Assembly (NCBI RefSeq): GCF_026151205.1
Contig: NC_087081.1
Coordinates: 1,359,386 to 1,423,385 of the forward strand
DNA: 64,000 bases
Reading direction: 5' to 3'
Source: Bolinopsis microptera
Taxonomy: Eukaryota > Ctenophora > Tentaculata > Lobata > Bolinopsidae
Shown: one piece after another, positions 20,095-31,931 of the stretch
How positions within the stretch are numbered: the first letter of the stretch is position 1
Layout: each line of letters opens with the position of its first letter
The notes under the pieces: generated by a model
What the model was told of the DNA's origin: nothing
Databases searched by the model: none
The model's input: the letters and a program-made list of their open reading frames with translations, nothing else
Program-made: the position numbers and the translations under genes

Positions 20095-20166
20095 TAGTGT
20101 AATACTGAACTGAAGTGTAATACTGAACTGAAAGTGTAATACTGAACTGAAGTGTAATACTGAACT
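20095..20166. repeat. 17-18-bp tandem repeat x4
   Basis: Four copies of AAGTGTAATACTGAACTG abut the 51-bp satellite. They form the 5' end of the inserted retroelement on the minus strand. Confidence 0.85.
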
Positions 20167-23100
20167 GGTACAAGTCAACCAACTTTCTTAGAGACTTCCC
20201 CTTTGTCATGAGATTATGGTACAAGTCAACCAACTTTCTTAGAGACTTCCCCATTGTCATGAGATTATGGTACAAGTCAACCAACTTTCTCAGAGACTTC
20301 CCCTTTGTCATGAGATTATGGTACAAGTCAACCAACTTTCTTAGAGACTTCCCCTTTGTCATGAGATTATGGTACAAGTCAACCAACTTTCTTAGAGACT
20401 TCCCCTTTGTCATGAGATTATGGTACAAGTCAACCAACTTTCTTAGAGACTTCCCCTTTGTCATGAGATTATGGTACAAGTCAACCAACTTTCTTAGAGA
20501 CTTCCCCTTTGTCATGAGATTATGGTACAAGTCAACCAACTTTCTTAGAGACTTCCCCTTTGTCATGAGATTATGGTACAAGTCAACCAACTTTCTTAGA
20601 GACTTCCCCTTTGTCATGAGATTATGGTACAAGTCAACCAACGTTCTTAGAGACTTCCCCTTTGTCATGAGATTATGGTACAAGTCAACCAACTTTCTTA
20701 GAGACCTCCCCTTTGTCATGAGATTATGGTACAAGTCAACCAACTTTCTTAGAGACTTCCCCTTTGTCATGAGATTATGGTACAATTCAACCAACTTTCT
20801 TAGAGACTTCCCCTTTGTCATGAGATATTGGTACAAGTCAACCAACTTTCTTAGAGACTTCCCCTTTTGTCAGAGATTATGGTACAGTCAACCAACTTTC
20901 TTAGATACTTCCCCTTTGTCATGAGATTATGGTAGCTAGTCAACCAACTTTTCTTAGAGACTTCCCCTTTGTCATGAGATTATGGTACAAGTCAACCAAC
21001 TTTCTTAGAGACTTCCCCTTTGTCATGAGATTATGGTACAAAGTCAAACCAACTTTCTTAGAGACTTCCCCTTTGTCATGAGATTATGGTACAAGTCAAC
21101 CAACTTTCTTAGGAGACTTCCCCTTTGTCATGAGATTATGGTACAAGTCAACCAACTTTCTTAGAGACTTCCCCTTTGTCATGAGATTATGGTACAAGTC
21201 AACCAACGTTCTTAGAGACTTCCCCTTTGTCATGAGATTATGGTACAAGTCAACCAACTTTCTTAGAGACTTCCCCTTTGTCATGAGATTATGGTACAAG
21301 TCAACCAACTTTCTTAGAGACTTCCCCTTTGTCATGAGATTATGGTACAAGTCAACCAACGTTCTTAGAGACTTCCCCTTTGTCATGAGATTATGGTACA
21401 AGTCAACCAACTTTCTTAGAGACTTCCCCTTTGTCATGAGATTATGGTACAAGTCAACCAACTTTCTTAGAGACTTCCCCTTTGTCATGAGATTATGGTA
21501 CAAGTCAACCAACTTTCTTAGAGACTTCCCCTTTGTCATGAGATTATGGTACAAGTCAACCAACTTTCTTAGAGACTTCCCCTTTGTCATGAGATTATGG
21601 TACAAGTCAACCAACGTTCTTAGAGACTTCCCCTTTGTCATGAGATTATGGTACAAGTCAACCAACTTTCTTATAGACTTCCCCTTTGTCATGAGATTAT
21701 GGTACAAGTCAACCAACTTTCTTAGAGACTTCCCCTTTGTCATGAGATTATGGTACAAGTCAACCAACTTTCTTAGAGACTTCCCCTTTGTCATGAGATT
21801 ATGGTACAAGTCAATCAACTTTCTTAGAGACTTCCCCTTTGTCATGAGATTATGGTACAAGTCAACCAACGTTCTTAGAGACTTCCCCTTTGTCATGAGA
21901 TTATGGTACAAGTCAACCAACTTTCTTAGAGACTTCCCCTTTGTCATGAGATTATGGTACAAGTCAACCAACTTTCTTAGAGACTTCCCCTTTGTCATGA
22001 GATTATGGTACAAGTCAACCAACTTTCTTAGAGACTTCCCCTTTGTCATGAGATTATGGTACAAGTCAACCAACTTTCTTAGAGACTTCCCCTTTGTCAT
22101 GAGATTATGGTACAAGTCAACCAACTTTCTTAGAGACTTCCCCTTTGTCATGAGATTATGGTACAAGTCAACCAACTTTCTTAGAGACTTCCCCTTTGTC
22201 ATGAGATTATGGTACAAGTCAACCAACTTTCTTAGAGACTTCCCCTTTGTCATGAGATTATGGTACAAGTCAACCAACGTTCTTAGAGACTTCCCCTTTG
22301 TCATGAGATTATGGTACAAGTCAACCAACTTTCTTAGAGACTTCCCCTTTGTCATGAGATTATGGTACAAGTCAACCAACTTTCTTAGAGACTTCCCCTT
22401 TGTCATGAGATTATGGTACAAGTCAACCAACTTTCTTAGAGACTTCCCCTTTGTCATGAGATTATGGTACAAGTCAACCAACTTTCTTAGAGACTTCCCC
22501 TTTGTCATGAGATTATGGTACAAGTCAACCAACTTTCTTAGAGACTTCCCCTTTGTCATGAGATTATGGTACAAGTCAACCAACTTTCTTAGAGACTTCC
22601 CCTTTGTCATGAGATTATGGTACAAGTCAACCAACTTTCTTAGAGACTTCCCCTTTGTCATGAGATTATGGTACAAGTCAACCAACTTTCTTAGAGACTT
22701 CCCCTTTGTCATGAGATTATGGTACAAGTCAACCAACTTTCTTAGAGACTTCCCCTTTGTCATGAGATTATGGTACAAGTCAACCAACGTTCTTAGAGAC
22801 TTCCCCTTTGTCATGAGATTATGGTACAAGTCAACCAACGTTCTTAGAGACTTCCCCTTTGTCATGAGATTATGGTACAAGTCAACCAACTTTCTTAGAG
22901 ACTTCCCCTTTGTCATGAGATTATGGTACAAGTCAACCAACTTTCTTAGAGACTTCCCCTTTGTCATGAGATTATGGTACAAGTCAACCAACGTTCTTAG
23001 AGACTTCCCCTTTGTCATGAGATTATGGTACAAGTCAACCAACTTTCTTAGAGACTTCCCCTTTGTCATGAGATTATGGTACAAGTCAACCAACTTTCTT

Positions 23101-25925
23101 AGAGACTTCCCCTTTGTCATGAGATTATGGTACAAGTCAACCAACTTTCTTAGAGACTTCCCCTTTGTCATGAGATTATGGTACAAGTCAACCAACGTTC
23201 TTAGAGACTTCCCCTTTGTCATGAGATTATGGTACAAGTCAACCAACTTTCTTAGAGACTTCCCCTTTGTCATGAGATTATGGTACAAGTCAACCAACGT
23301 TCTTAGAGACTTCCCCTTTGTCATGAGATTATGGTACAAGTCAACCAACTTTCTTATAGACTTCCCCTTTGTCATGAGATTATGGTACAAGTCAACCAAC
23401 TTTCTTAGAGACTTCCCCTTTGTCATGAGATTATGGTACAAGTCAACCAACTTTCTTAGAGACTTCCCCTTTGTCATGAGATTATGGTACAAGTCAACCA
23501 ACTTTCTTAGAGACTTCCCCTTTGTCATGAGATTATGGTACAAGTCAACCAACGTTCTTAGAGACTTCCCCTTTGTCATGAGATTATGGTACAAGTCAAC
23601 CAACTTTCTTAGAGACTTCCCCTTTGTCATGAGATTATGGTACAAGTCAACCAACTTTCTTAGAGACTTCCCCTTTGTCATGAGATTATGGTACAAGTCA
23701 ACCAACTTTCTTAGAGACTTCCCCTTTGTCATGAGATTATGGTACAAGTCAACCAACTTTCTTAGAGACTTCCCCTTTGTCATGAGATTATGGTACAAGT
23801 CAACCAACTTTCTTAGAGACTTCCCCTTTTTCATGAGATTATGGTACAAGTCAACCAACGTTCTTAGAGACTTCCCCTTTGTCATGAGATTATGGTACAA
23901 GTCAACCAACTTTCTTAGAGGCTTCCCCTTTGTCATGAGATTATGGTACAAGTCAACCAACTTTCTTAGAGACTTCCCCTTTGTCATGAGATTATGGTAC
24001 AAGTCAACCAACGTTCTTAGAGACTTCCCCTTTGTCATGAGATTATGGTACAAGTCAACCAACTTTCTTAGAGACTTCCCCTTTGTCATGAGATTATGGT
24101 ACAAGTCAACCAACTTTCTTAGAGACTTCCCCTTTGTCATGAGATTATGGTACAAGTCAACCAACGTTCTTAGAGACTTCCCCTTTGTCATGAGATTATG
24201 GTACAAGTCAACCAACGTTCTTAGAGACTTCCCCTTTGTCATGAGATTATGGTACAAGTCAACCAACTTTCTTAGAGACTTCCCCTTTGTCATGAGATTA
24301 TGGTACAAGTCAACCAACTTTCTTAGAGACTTCCCCTTTGTCATGAGATTATGGTACAAGTCAACCAACGTTCTTAGAGACTTCCCCTTTGTCATGAGAT
24401 TATGGTACAAGTCAACCAACTTTCTTAGAGACTTCCCCTTTGTCATGAGATTATGGTACAAGTCAACCAACTTTCTTAGAGACTTCCCCTTTGTCATGAG
24501 ATTATGGTACAAGTCAACCAACTTTCTTAGAGACTTCCCCTTTGTCATGAGATTATGGTACAAGTCAACCAACGTTCTTAGAGACTTCCCCTTTGTCATG
24601 AGATTATGGTACAAGTCAACCAACTTTCTTAGAGACTTCCCCTTTGTCATGAGATTATGGTACAAGTCAACCAACGTTCTTAGAGACTTCCCCTTTGTCA
24701 TGAGATTATGGTACAAGTCAACCAACTTTCTTATAGACTTCCCCTTTGTCATGAGATTATGGTACAAGTCAACCAACTTTCTTAGAGACTTCCCCTTTGT
24801 CATGAGATTATGGTACAAGTCAACCAACTTTCTTAGAGACTTCCCCTTTGTCATGAGATTATGGTACAAGTCAACCAACTTTCTTAGAGACTTCCCCTTT
24901 GTCATGAGATTATGGTACAAGTCAACCAACGTTCTTAGAGACTTCCCCTTTGTCATGAGATTATGGTACAAGTCAACCAACTTTCTTAGAGACTTCCCCT
25001 TTGTCATGAGATTATGGTACAAGTCAACCAACTTTCTTAGAGACTTCCCCTTTGTCATGAGATTATGGTACAAGTCAACCAACTTTCTTAGAGACTTCCC
25101 CTTTGTCATGAGATTATGGTACAAGTCAACCAACTTTCTTAGAGACTTCCCCTTTGTCATGAGATTATGGTACAAGTCAACCAACTTTCTTAGAGACTTC
25201 CCCTTTTTCATGAGATTATGGTACAAGTCAACCAACGTTCTTAGAGACTTCCCCTTTGTCATGAGATTATGGTACAAGTCAACCAACTTTCTTAGAGGCT
25301 TCCCCTTTGTCATGAGATTATGGTACAAGTCAACCAACTTTCTTAGAGACTTCCCCTTTGTCATGAGATTATGGTACAAGTCAACCAACGTTCTTAGAGA
25401 CTTCCCCTTTGTCATGAGATTATGGTACAAGTCAACCAACTTTCTTAGAGACTTCCCCTTTGTCATGAGATTATGGTACAAGTCAACCAACTTTCTTAGA
25501 GACTTCCCCTTTGTCATGAGATTACGGTACAAGTCAACCAACTTTCTTAGAGACTTCCCCTTTGTCATGAGATTATGGTACAAGTCAACCAACTTTCTTA
25601 GAGACTTCCCTTTGTCATGAGATTATGGTACAAGTCAACCAACGTTCTTAGAGACTTCCCCTTTGTCATGAGATTATGGTACAAGTCAACCAACTTTCTT
25701 AGAGACTTCCCCTTTGTCATGAGATTATGGTACAAGTCAACCAACTTTCTTAGAGACTTCCCCTTTGTCATGAGATTATGGTACAAGTCAACCAACTTTC
25801 TTAGAGACTTCCCCTTTGTCATGAGATTATGGTACAAGTCAACCAACTTTCTTAGAGACTTCCCCTTTGTCATGAGATTATGGTACAAGTCAACCAACTT
25901 TCTTAGAGACTTCCCCTTTGATATA
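20166..25925 (+). repeat. 51-bp satellite array (~113 monomers)
   Basis: Head-to-tail 51-bp monomers contain CATGAGATTATGGTACAAG and CTTAGAGACTTCCCC. Because 51 is a multiple of three and the monomer has no stop in one frame on each strand, both strands show ~1500-codon open frames of 17-residue repeats; these are not genes. Sequence variants (CAACGTTC, CTTATAGAC, TTTTTCATG, GAGGCTTCC) mark monomer types. Small indels disturb the register at about 20860-21120 and near 25609. Confidence 0.98.
22762..25515 (+). repeat. Higher-order repeat: 27 monomers duplicated in tandem
   Basis: Monomer variants in 22762-24138 recur in the same order in 24139-25515, offset 1377 bp (27 x 51). Examples are CTTATAGAC at about 23354/24731, TTTTTCATG at about 23827/25204 and GAGGCTTCC at about 23918/25295. 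The encoded variant order is identical over all 27 units. Confidence 0.93.
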
Positions 25926-26258
25926 GCAGAGTGGTGGTGCCTTCATAAAGTCATGAGATTATGGTACAAGTCAACCAACTTTCTTAGAGACTTCCCCTTT
26001 GATATAGCAGAGTGGTGGTGCCTTCATAAAGTCATGAGATTATGGTACAAGTCAACCAACTTTCTTAGAGACTTCCCCTTTGATATAGCAGAGTGGTGGT
26101 GCATGAGATTATGGTACAAGTCAACCAACTTTCTTAGAGACTTCCCCTTTGATATAGCAGAGTGGTGGTGCCTTCATAAAGTCATGAGATTATGGTACAA
26201 GTCAACCAACTTTCTTAGAGACTTCCCCTTTGATATAGCAGAGTGGTGGACGGTGGTG
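25926..26258 (+). repeat. Composite 81-bp units at the right edge of the satellite
   Basis: Here each monomer carries an extra segment, GATATAGCAGAGTGGTGG..CTTCATAAAGTC, giving spacings of 81, 69 and 81 bp. The junction word TTCATAAAGTCATGAG also occurs at the left edge (18617). Confidence 0.9.
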
Positions 26259-26280
26259 CACGTCTCTGTGGCTGTGGTAT

Positions 26281-26716
26281 AGCCAGGTCGCCTGATTAAT
26301 ATGCACCTCCCTGAGTCTTGTTGATAATATCCTTTTGCTCCTTTATAATATCCTTTTGCTCCTAGCGACCTCCTCTCAAGAGACTAATATTACTAGTACT
26401 ATACAAATAATATCATACGACATGCTACCTTGAATTTATAAAGGTTGAATATGATAGGCTAGGTCACTTGGTTTTTATTAGTACTAAAATGAGATGGCTT
26501 TTGTATCTGATATTTTATTTTACAATCAAACTAGGGCCTGTCGTGATATCCTTCCTTATGCCTTAAAATCCATGTTTTATCGATACAATCAACATTATGA
26601 TCCTGTTGATTAATTAGTAACAGGTACCTAACAAATACGCAGACACAACCATCACACCTACATTGCATTCTTAACCGGTCGATTTCGAGTGACCAATAAT
26701 CGTCGTGATGATATGT
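26281..26716. other. Unassigned spacer
   Basis: Contains a two-copy repeat of ATAATATCCTTTTGCTCCT at about 26325-26363. No gene was recognised. Confidence 0.4.
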
Positions 26717-26721
26717 CATGT
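26717..26721. other. Target-site duplication CATGT (left)
   Basis: CATGT directly before the left LTR matches CATGT at 36559-36563 directly after the right LTR. Confidence 0.85.
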
Positions 26722-26836
26722 TGTTGTGTACCGGGGTTCTTATCAGTAATGAACAATTGAAACGATCACTTCCTAAAACCTAAAGGCTATTAGTATGATT
26801 AGTTAACAATATAAAATCATATATCAATATATAACA
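26722..26836 (-). repeat. 3' LTR (115 bp)
   Basis: Identical to 36444-36558 as far as can be read. It starts TGTTGTGTACCGGGG and ends ATATATAACA on the + strand. Confidence 0.93.
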
Positions 26837-26847
26837 TTCCTCCTTGT
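26837..26847 (-). other. Polypurine tract
   Basis: The minus strand reads ACAAGGAGGAA immediately before the 3' LTR, the expected plus-strand primer of a retrotransposon. Confidence 0.8.
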
Positions 26848-27069
26848 TCAATGTTCAAATCGTTTGCGTATCGAAAACATTAAGATTCGTCTCAGCTCGG
26901 ACCACGTTTTACAGAATTAAAATAAATTGCGCGCGCTTAACCCATATAATACCAACAACTCTAAACGTTCGAATTTTTTGACGAAATTTTGTTTCCGAAG
27001 CACTAAGACACCAACTTCGACGATGCAATAATAATTTTGAAAAAATTTATATTTTTAATAGCTTTTTCG

Positions 27070-27236
27070 ACCCGTACTTTTAAAAGGTCATTGTTGGAGC
27101 TTACTTTTTTGGAAAATTGTATCGTACTTTTAAAAGTACATCATATTTGAATGATGTACTTTTGAAAGTACGGGTTTAATAAATAATGTACTTTTAAAAG
27201 TACGGGTTTAATGAATAGTGTACTTTTGGAGGTACA
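27070..27236. repeat. Left cluster of GTACTTTTAAAAGTAC palindromes
   Basis: Perfect copies lie at 27124-27139 and 27188-27203. Imperfect ones are near 27072, 27155 and 27220. Each centre contains TTAA. They probably serve the piggyBac-type transposase as binding or bending sites. Confidence 0.75.
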
Positions 27237-27447
27237 TTAGTTAATTAAATAGAAACTCAGGGTCAGATAATAAAACTAAAAGCCTTTGTCAGAATGGCTG
27301 AATAAAATTTAAACAATACCATACAAAATTTAAGTGGTACACTGAATAAATCATGATGGTGGGAACAGCTATACTTATAAACTACTATCACAATTCCATT
27401 TACCAGTTAACTATCAATTTTACTAAAATTGTCAGGTTTTGTGCTTT

Positions 27448-30400
27448 TTACTCTAACTGATGATAAGGCTTAAAACAAAGCACACAAAGTGCAACGTCAC
27501 ACACTTCGCACTTATAGTTGCTGCGATCTTTGCAGCCATTCAAAGCACATCGTCTCTGCTTTGTTTTTACTGGCCAGTGAGTGTTAGTTCTACTCTCCAG
27601 GCGGACCTCTGGGGTAACTCTGTTGTCACCCTTCCACACTGCAACTCTTTGGCATAGCGATGATGGGGGCTGCAATCTCTTCTTCAGGTAGGCTATTGTT
27701 ATTCGTCGAATGAAGTTCAGATATGTCAGTTTCGTCTTTTCATTCGAATGACATATCTCATACAAAGAATATGATGCAGCTTTCAGGCAATCAAGCGTAT
27801 TTATTAGGTGTGGCCACCACCACTTTTTTCCCCTTAGAGAGATTCTGTAGCTAGCAACATGGCCATCAAACACATCAACGTTACCCATTCCCTTGTTATA
27901 CTCCTTGACAAGAGATGGCCGTTTGATTTGAATCTTCTTCTTTTCTGCTTGACTGTACCGTTCCACATCTGTGATAGGATTAACAGTAAAGATGTTGGAA
28001 CCAACATTCACGACGCTATTGTCATGCCATTTGACAATGGTCACCCCTGTAGTTTAAACTCGTCAATTCCCTTTGAAAAGCTCCCACGCCCTTCTTTCTT
28101 AAGTGCAGAATCAGTCTTGGTGGGGCAGCTATTTGTTCTCTGACTTTGAATAGTACAAGATGCTCCAAGCTCCATGGCAGAGAATATGGCCAACAGCTTA
28201 TAGCTGGCAAACCAATTGTCATAAAAGACGTTACTTTCTTTGGGTTCAAGAATCTCCATGGCCAGTTGTAAGGTAACCCGACTGGTGAGGTTCTTTCCGG
28301 GATCTCCGCCAATTCCTTTCTTACCACAGTAAGGGAGGCAGTGGTACGGGAATCCCGATGAGCCAACCAGCCAAAAGTTTTTATAGCCAAATCGGATACT
28401 CTTATCCTTCATGCGTTGTTTAGCGCTATGCATCCCGGTGTAAGGGACCATCTGCTCGTCAATACTATACGTATTATCAAGGTTCTTGAACTTAGCCAGA
28501 CTTTGATTCATGATATCGTAGAGAGGTCTTACCTTCCAATACTTATCTGTGGTGTCCACATCTCGATTGTCCACGCAATGAATGTACTTCTTCAGCAAAT
28601 TATATCGGTTCCTTGATATGGCATCAGTAACCACACTCACATTAGTATCAACATTTGAATCCCAATAGAGGTGTGCTTGAGGTAACTTGTGATAGCCCGA
28701 CAAAAGCAAAACCCCGATAAACGTTTTAATTTCATCTTTGTTTGTCTTGAAGGTTAAATCGCCAAATCGGCTATGAGCATAACGCTCCGACTCTGTGATA
28801 ATTTGGGTTAACAAACTGTTTTCGGGGTCATCTACAAGTATCTCGAAAATTTCATGAGGTAGCAAACCACCGAAATCTTGGATCAGTTTTGATCTATTAG
28901 CAATAACCTTCTCACTATATGATTGGCGAGGTGAAAGATTTGGAGCTTGAGCAGAGTCAGCAACCCACTTACACGAGTTATTAATCTTCGGGCAGAGTCC
29001 TAAAAGTTTATTGATCTTCTCAAATGTATCTGTTGATGTGTCTTCGACAATATTTTGAACTTCTGATCGAAAAGCGACTATGTCTGGATACTTATTATTA
29101 ATAGCATCAGTTGAACTTCGTGTAATAGGGGCAGGGTTCGTCAATTGTTCTGTGTCCAATTCATTATCTGACTCTTCTCCTACAAAATGTAGCTCATAGG
29201 TTCCAGCAGTATCTTTTACCGCAGACAAGGGGAGATTGTCACCATCATTGTCATCGATCATTTCCGTATCACTCTCAACACCGTCCGGAGGAAGGATGAC
29301 AACATCTATCTCATTCGAAGACACTGTGGTTGCCAGCTCTAGAGCTTCGTCCAGCGTTCTCAAGTTATTATGCAAAGAAGTTTGTTCTTCTCGAACATTA
29401 ATACGGACATTTTTCTGTTTCTTCGCTTTATTTTTGGTCTTCGTGTTGCTTCGAGCTGATTGTCTGGATCCTGTTAACTCCTTCACATCTTTTTCTAGAA
29501 TTTCTCTCTTAACTTCAGCCATCTTCTTTGATTTTGGGGATTTAGTCGATCTTGAAGGATCCACTTTTTCACCCGGTTGTTCCACGTCTTCCAGAGCGGC
29601 CTCTACTTCAATGTACTCTTTCTTAATGTTTACAATCCTAGATCTTGTAACTGGTTTCCGATGTATGTTTACTATTGAATACTGACATGATTGGCTGCCA
29701 TCAGCAATCTGCTGTTCCAACGTAAGATTCCTTTCCTCTTGTAGTCTATGCATTTCCTCAGCTGCGTTGTTCTGCTCCTCTAGAATTGTCTCAGCCTCTG
29801 CTACTCTCTTCTGTTCCTCTAGAATTGTCTCAGCCTCTGCTACTCTCTTCTGTTCCTCTAGAACTCGCTCAGCTTCTGCAAATCTCTTCTGCTCCTCTAG
29901 AATTGTCTCAACCTCTGCTACTCTCTTCTGTTCCTCTAGAACTCTCTCAGCTTCTGCTACTCTCTTCTGTTCCTCTAGAATTCTCTCAGCTTCTGCTACT
30001 CTCTTCTGTTCCTCTAGAACTCTCTCAGCTTCTGCTACTCTTTTCTGTTCCTCTAGAACTCTATCAGCTTCTGCTACTCTGTTCTGTTCCTCTAGAGCTC
30101 TCTCAGCTTCTGCTACTCTCTTCTGTTCCTCTAGAACTCTCTCAGCTTCTGCTACTCTCTTCTGTTCCTCTAGAACTCTCTCAGCTTCTGCCACTCTCTT
30201 CTGTTCCTCTAGAACTCTCTCAGCTTCTGCTACTCCCTTCTCATTCTCACCAGTTTCGGTATTCTTTAAGTTGTGAAAAGCTTCTGGGAGCTTTAGGGTT
30301 TGTTTGTGGACATCTAGCATTCTCTTACATTCCACAAACTGAATCTTGATCCCTCCTGATCCTCCTCTATAAATCTTCAGTACTCGAGCCGGCTCCCACT

Positions 30401-30473
30401 GTCTCCCCCATTCTTTGTAAACAAGATCGCCTACGTCGAATTTATGGTCCTGGTGTAGTTGAGTATTAGCCAT
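27448..30473 (-). pseudogene. piggyBac-type transposase with reader-like N-terminus, one frameshift
   Basis: The first frame (30473-28041) has 810 codons, the second (28044-27448) 198. They join if one base is missing from a G run at about 28050. Residues about 10-65 (FDVGDLVYKEWGRQWEPARVLKIY) look like a small Tudor/chromo-type barrel. Residues about 80-240 are ~12 copies of a 13-residue coiled-coil repeat (AEAERVLEEQKRV). From about 450 on is the piggyBac DDE domain, with acids in SIDEQMVPYTG (about 670), VFYDNWFAS (about 750) and GMGNVDVFDGH (after the shift). The C-terminus is a Cys-rich finger (CALNGC..CEVCDVALCVLC..H). piggyBac transposases cut and paste at TTAA. The shift removes the third catalytic Asp and the finger, so this copy is dead unless it is a sequencing error. 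Confidence 0.88.
29760..30245. repeat. In-frame 39-bp coding repeat (~12 copies)
   Basis: The units contain TCTTCTGTTCCTCTAGAA on the + strand and encode the 13-residue coiled-coil repeat of the transposase. Copies differ at a few positions only, indicating recent expansion. Confidence 0.93.
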
Positions 30474-31109
30474 TTAATAAATAAGTTCATCAATGTGAAA
30501 ATGCCTATAATTGGATTGTATCTCATGATGACAGATGTAGAGAAGTAATATTATATAGCATAACAGTAGTGTATAACACACCAGGGTCGCATCTTTCTCA
30601 GGGCTCCTCTTTCTCCTCCTCCTTTTCGCTGTATCTGACAAATCCATGTACACGTCCTGTTCTTAGCTAAGAAATGAACTAAGAATATACTAAGAAAAGA
30701 AAAATTACAATAAGAAAAGAAAATACTAAGCTAAGAAATGTTAGTCAATAAACCAGCAAATGGCGTTACAACAAAATCGATATTTCATGCCCCACGGAGA
30801 GCACTGCTGACAGTCTAATAAATTGAGACCGAAGTTTATTATAAACTGCACCAAATGAAACTGAAAGCTTATAATATAAAGACGTAATAAATATAAATGA
30901 TATCGGATTAACACATTGCATAAGGAGACCTCACACTATAATTACATGAAGTGATAGTCAACTGTGAAATTATGCCAGTGCTGGCGAATCAGAGCGGAAA
31001 ATTTCTGTTGTGACTTCCGTTCTGATTCAGAACAATTTACCTGCCATGACAGTCTTACCGGCATTAATTAAGCCAGCAGACATTGTGTAGTCTATATAAT
31101 TATAAACCT

Positions 31110-31239
31110 GTACTTTTAAAAGTACATTTTTCGTGAAACCTGTCCTTTTAAAAGTACATCATACAAAGATAATGAACTTTTAAAAGTACGTACTTTTAAA
31201 AGTACATCACTGTCTAGAATGATGTACTTTTAAAAGTAC
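31110..31239. repeat. Right cluster of GTACTTTTAAAAGTAC palindromes
   Basis: Perfect copies lie at 31110-31125, 31190-31205 and 31224-31239, with two degenerate copies between them. One more perfect copy is at 31566-31581 near the proposed right end. Confidence 0.8.
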
Positions 31240-31601
31240 ACCCAATTTACCTCTCAATTAGAGGCAATTTATGATTTTTATGTCGCTCCACATTATTGCC
31301 TATTTATTGCATAATCGTTTAGGCAATATTAAAAAACCAAATTTGGGATCCATCAAAGTTGGAGAATTGGCTGGTGGTACCGAAAATTTACCATTTTTGA
31401 AAGTACCATTTTTGACCACCTTTGCCAACATCCTATAAATCTCTTGCTTTTGTTATCCATCTGGTCAGGGTGCTAAAATAATCAACAGACCTTTTTTAAC
31501 CTAATGCAAAAAACTGCATCAAAAAATATTTGTCACGAGACAAGTTAGGTCACTGTTTATGAACCGTACTTTTAAAAGTACCGTGGAAGAATATGGGTGA
31601 A

Positions 31602-31931
31602 TGCGCGTGACTGAAAACAACAAATTCTCTATAATATAACGACGTCTGCGTTTTACATAAAGTACATAAAATCCAACTTCACATTCTCTCTCTTTCGACA
31701 AATGTTAAAATCTGCCATATGCCAGTTAAAATAAAAGTCTCGTGATAAGTTGCTTTCCGATTTAAACTGCCGTTTCATGTTAGAAATCAAATGTTAAAAT
31801 GTCCTTCATCTATCGGGTATCAAAATAAACATCTTCGTTCGATATTACAATACACTGCACGTAGTGCCTTTACACATAAAACAAAATAAGATGTCGTATA
31901 AAATGAGTAAAAACAATCTGTAATAAATTAA
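31602..31931 (-). other. 3' untranslated part of the LTR element
   Basis: Between the Gag-Pol stop and the nested piggyBac element. AT-rich, with no coding motif. Confidence 0.5.

Larger units (their letters stand above)
18781..20166 (-). mobile_element. ORF1-only retroelement inserted in the satellite
   Basis: This ~1.39-kb segment interrupts one 51-bp monomer. Read on the minus strand it starts with four ~17-18-bp repeats (20095-20166, TACTGAACTGAAGTGTAA type). It continues with an ORF1-like frame, an (ATT)n run at 19220-19261, an unassigned region, and ends GGGCCCAAACAAA. No reverse transcriptase is present, so it resembles a half-LINE (ORF1 without ORF2) mobilised in trans. Assignment rests on the ORF1 motif and the clean interruption of the monomer. 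Confidence 0.65.
26937..31601 (-). mobile_element. piggyBac-type transposon nested in the LTR element
   Basis: The proposed left end is TTAA CCCATAT (TTAA 26937-26940). The proposed right end is ATATGGG at 31591-31597 followed by TGAA. The TTAA target is typical of piggyBac, but the right copy would be mutated (TGAA), so the ends are tentative. Both subterminal regions carry copies of the palindrome GTACTTTTAAAAGTAC. It encodes one transposase (30473-27448) on the minus strand. It must be younger than the host LTR element. Confidence 0.65.

Noticed and set aside
21096..25620. Overlapping ~1500-codon open frames on both strands
   Set aside because: They are translations of a 51-bp satellite without stop codons; the period is a multiple of three and there is no domain or gene context.
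29236..30349. Plus-strand frames of 149-187 codons opposite the transposase
   Set aside because: Shadows of the minus-strand coding repeat of 39 bp.
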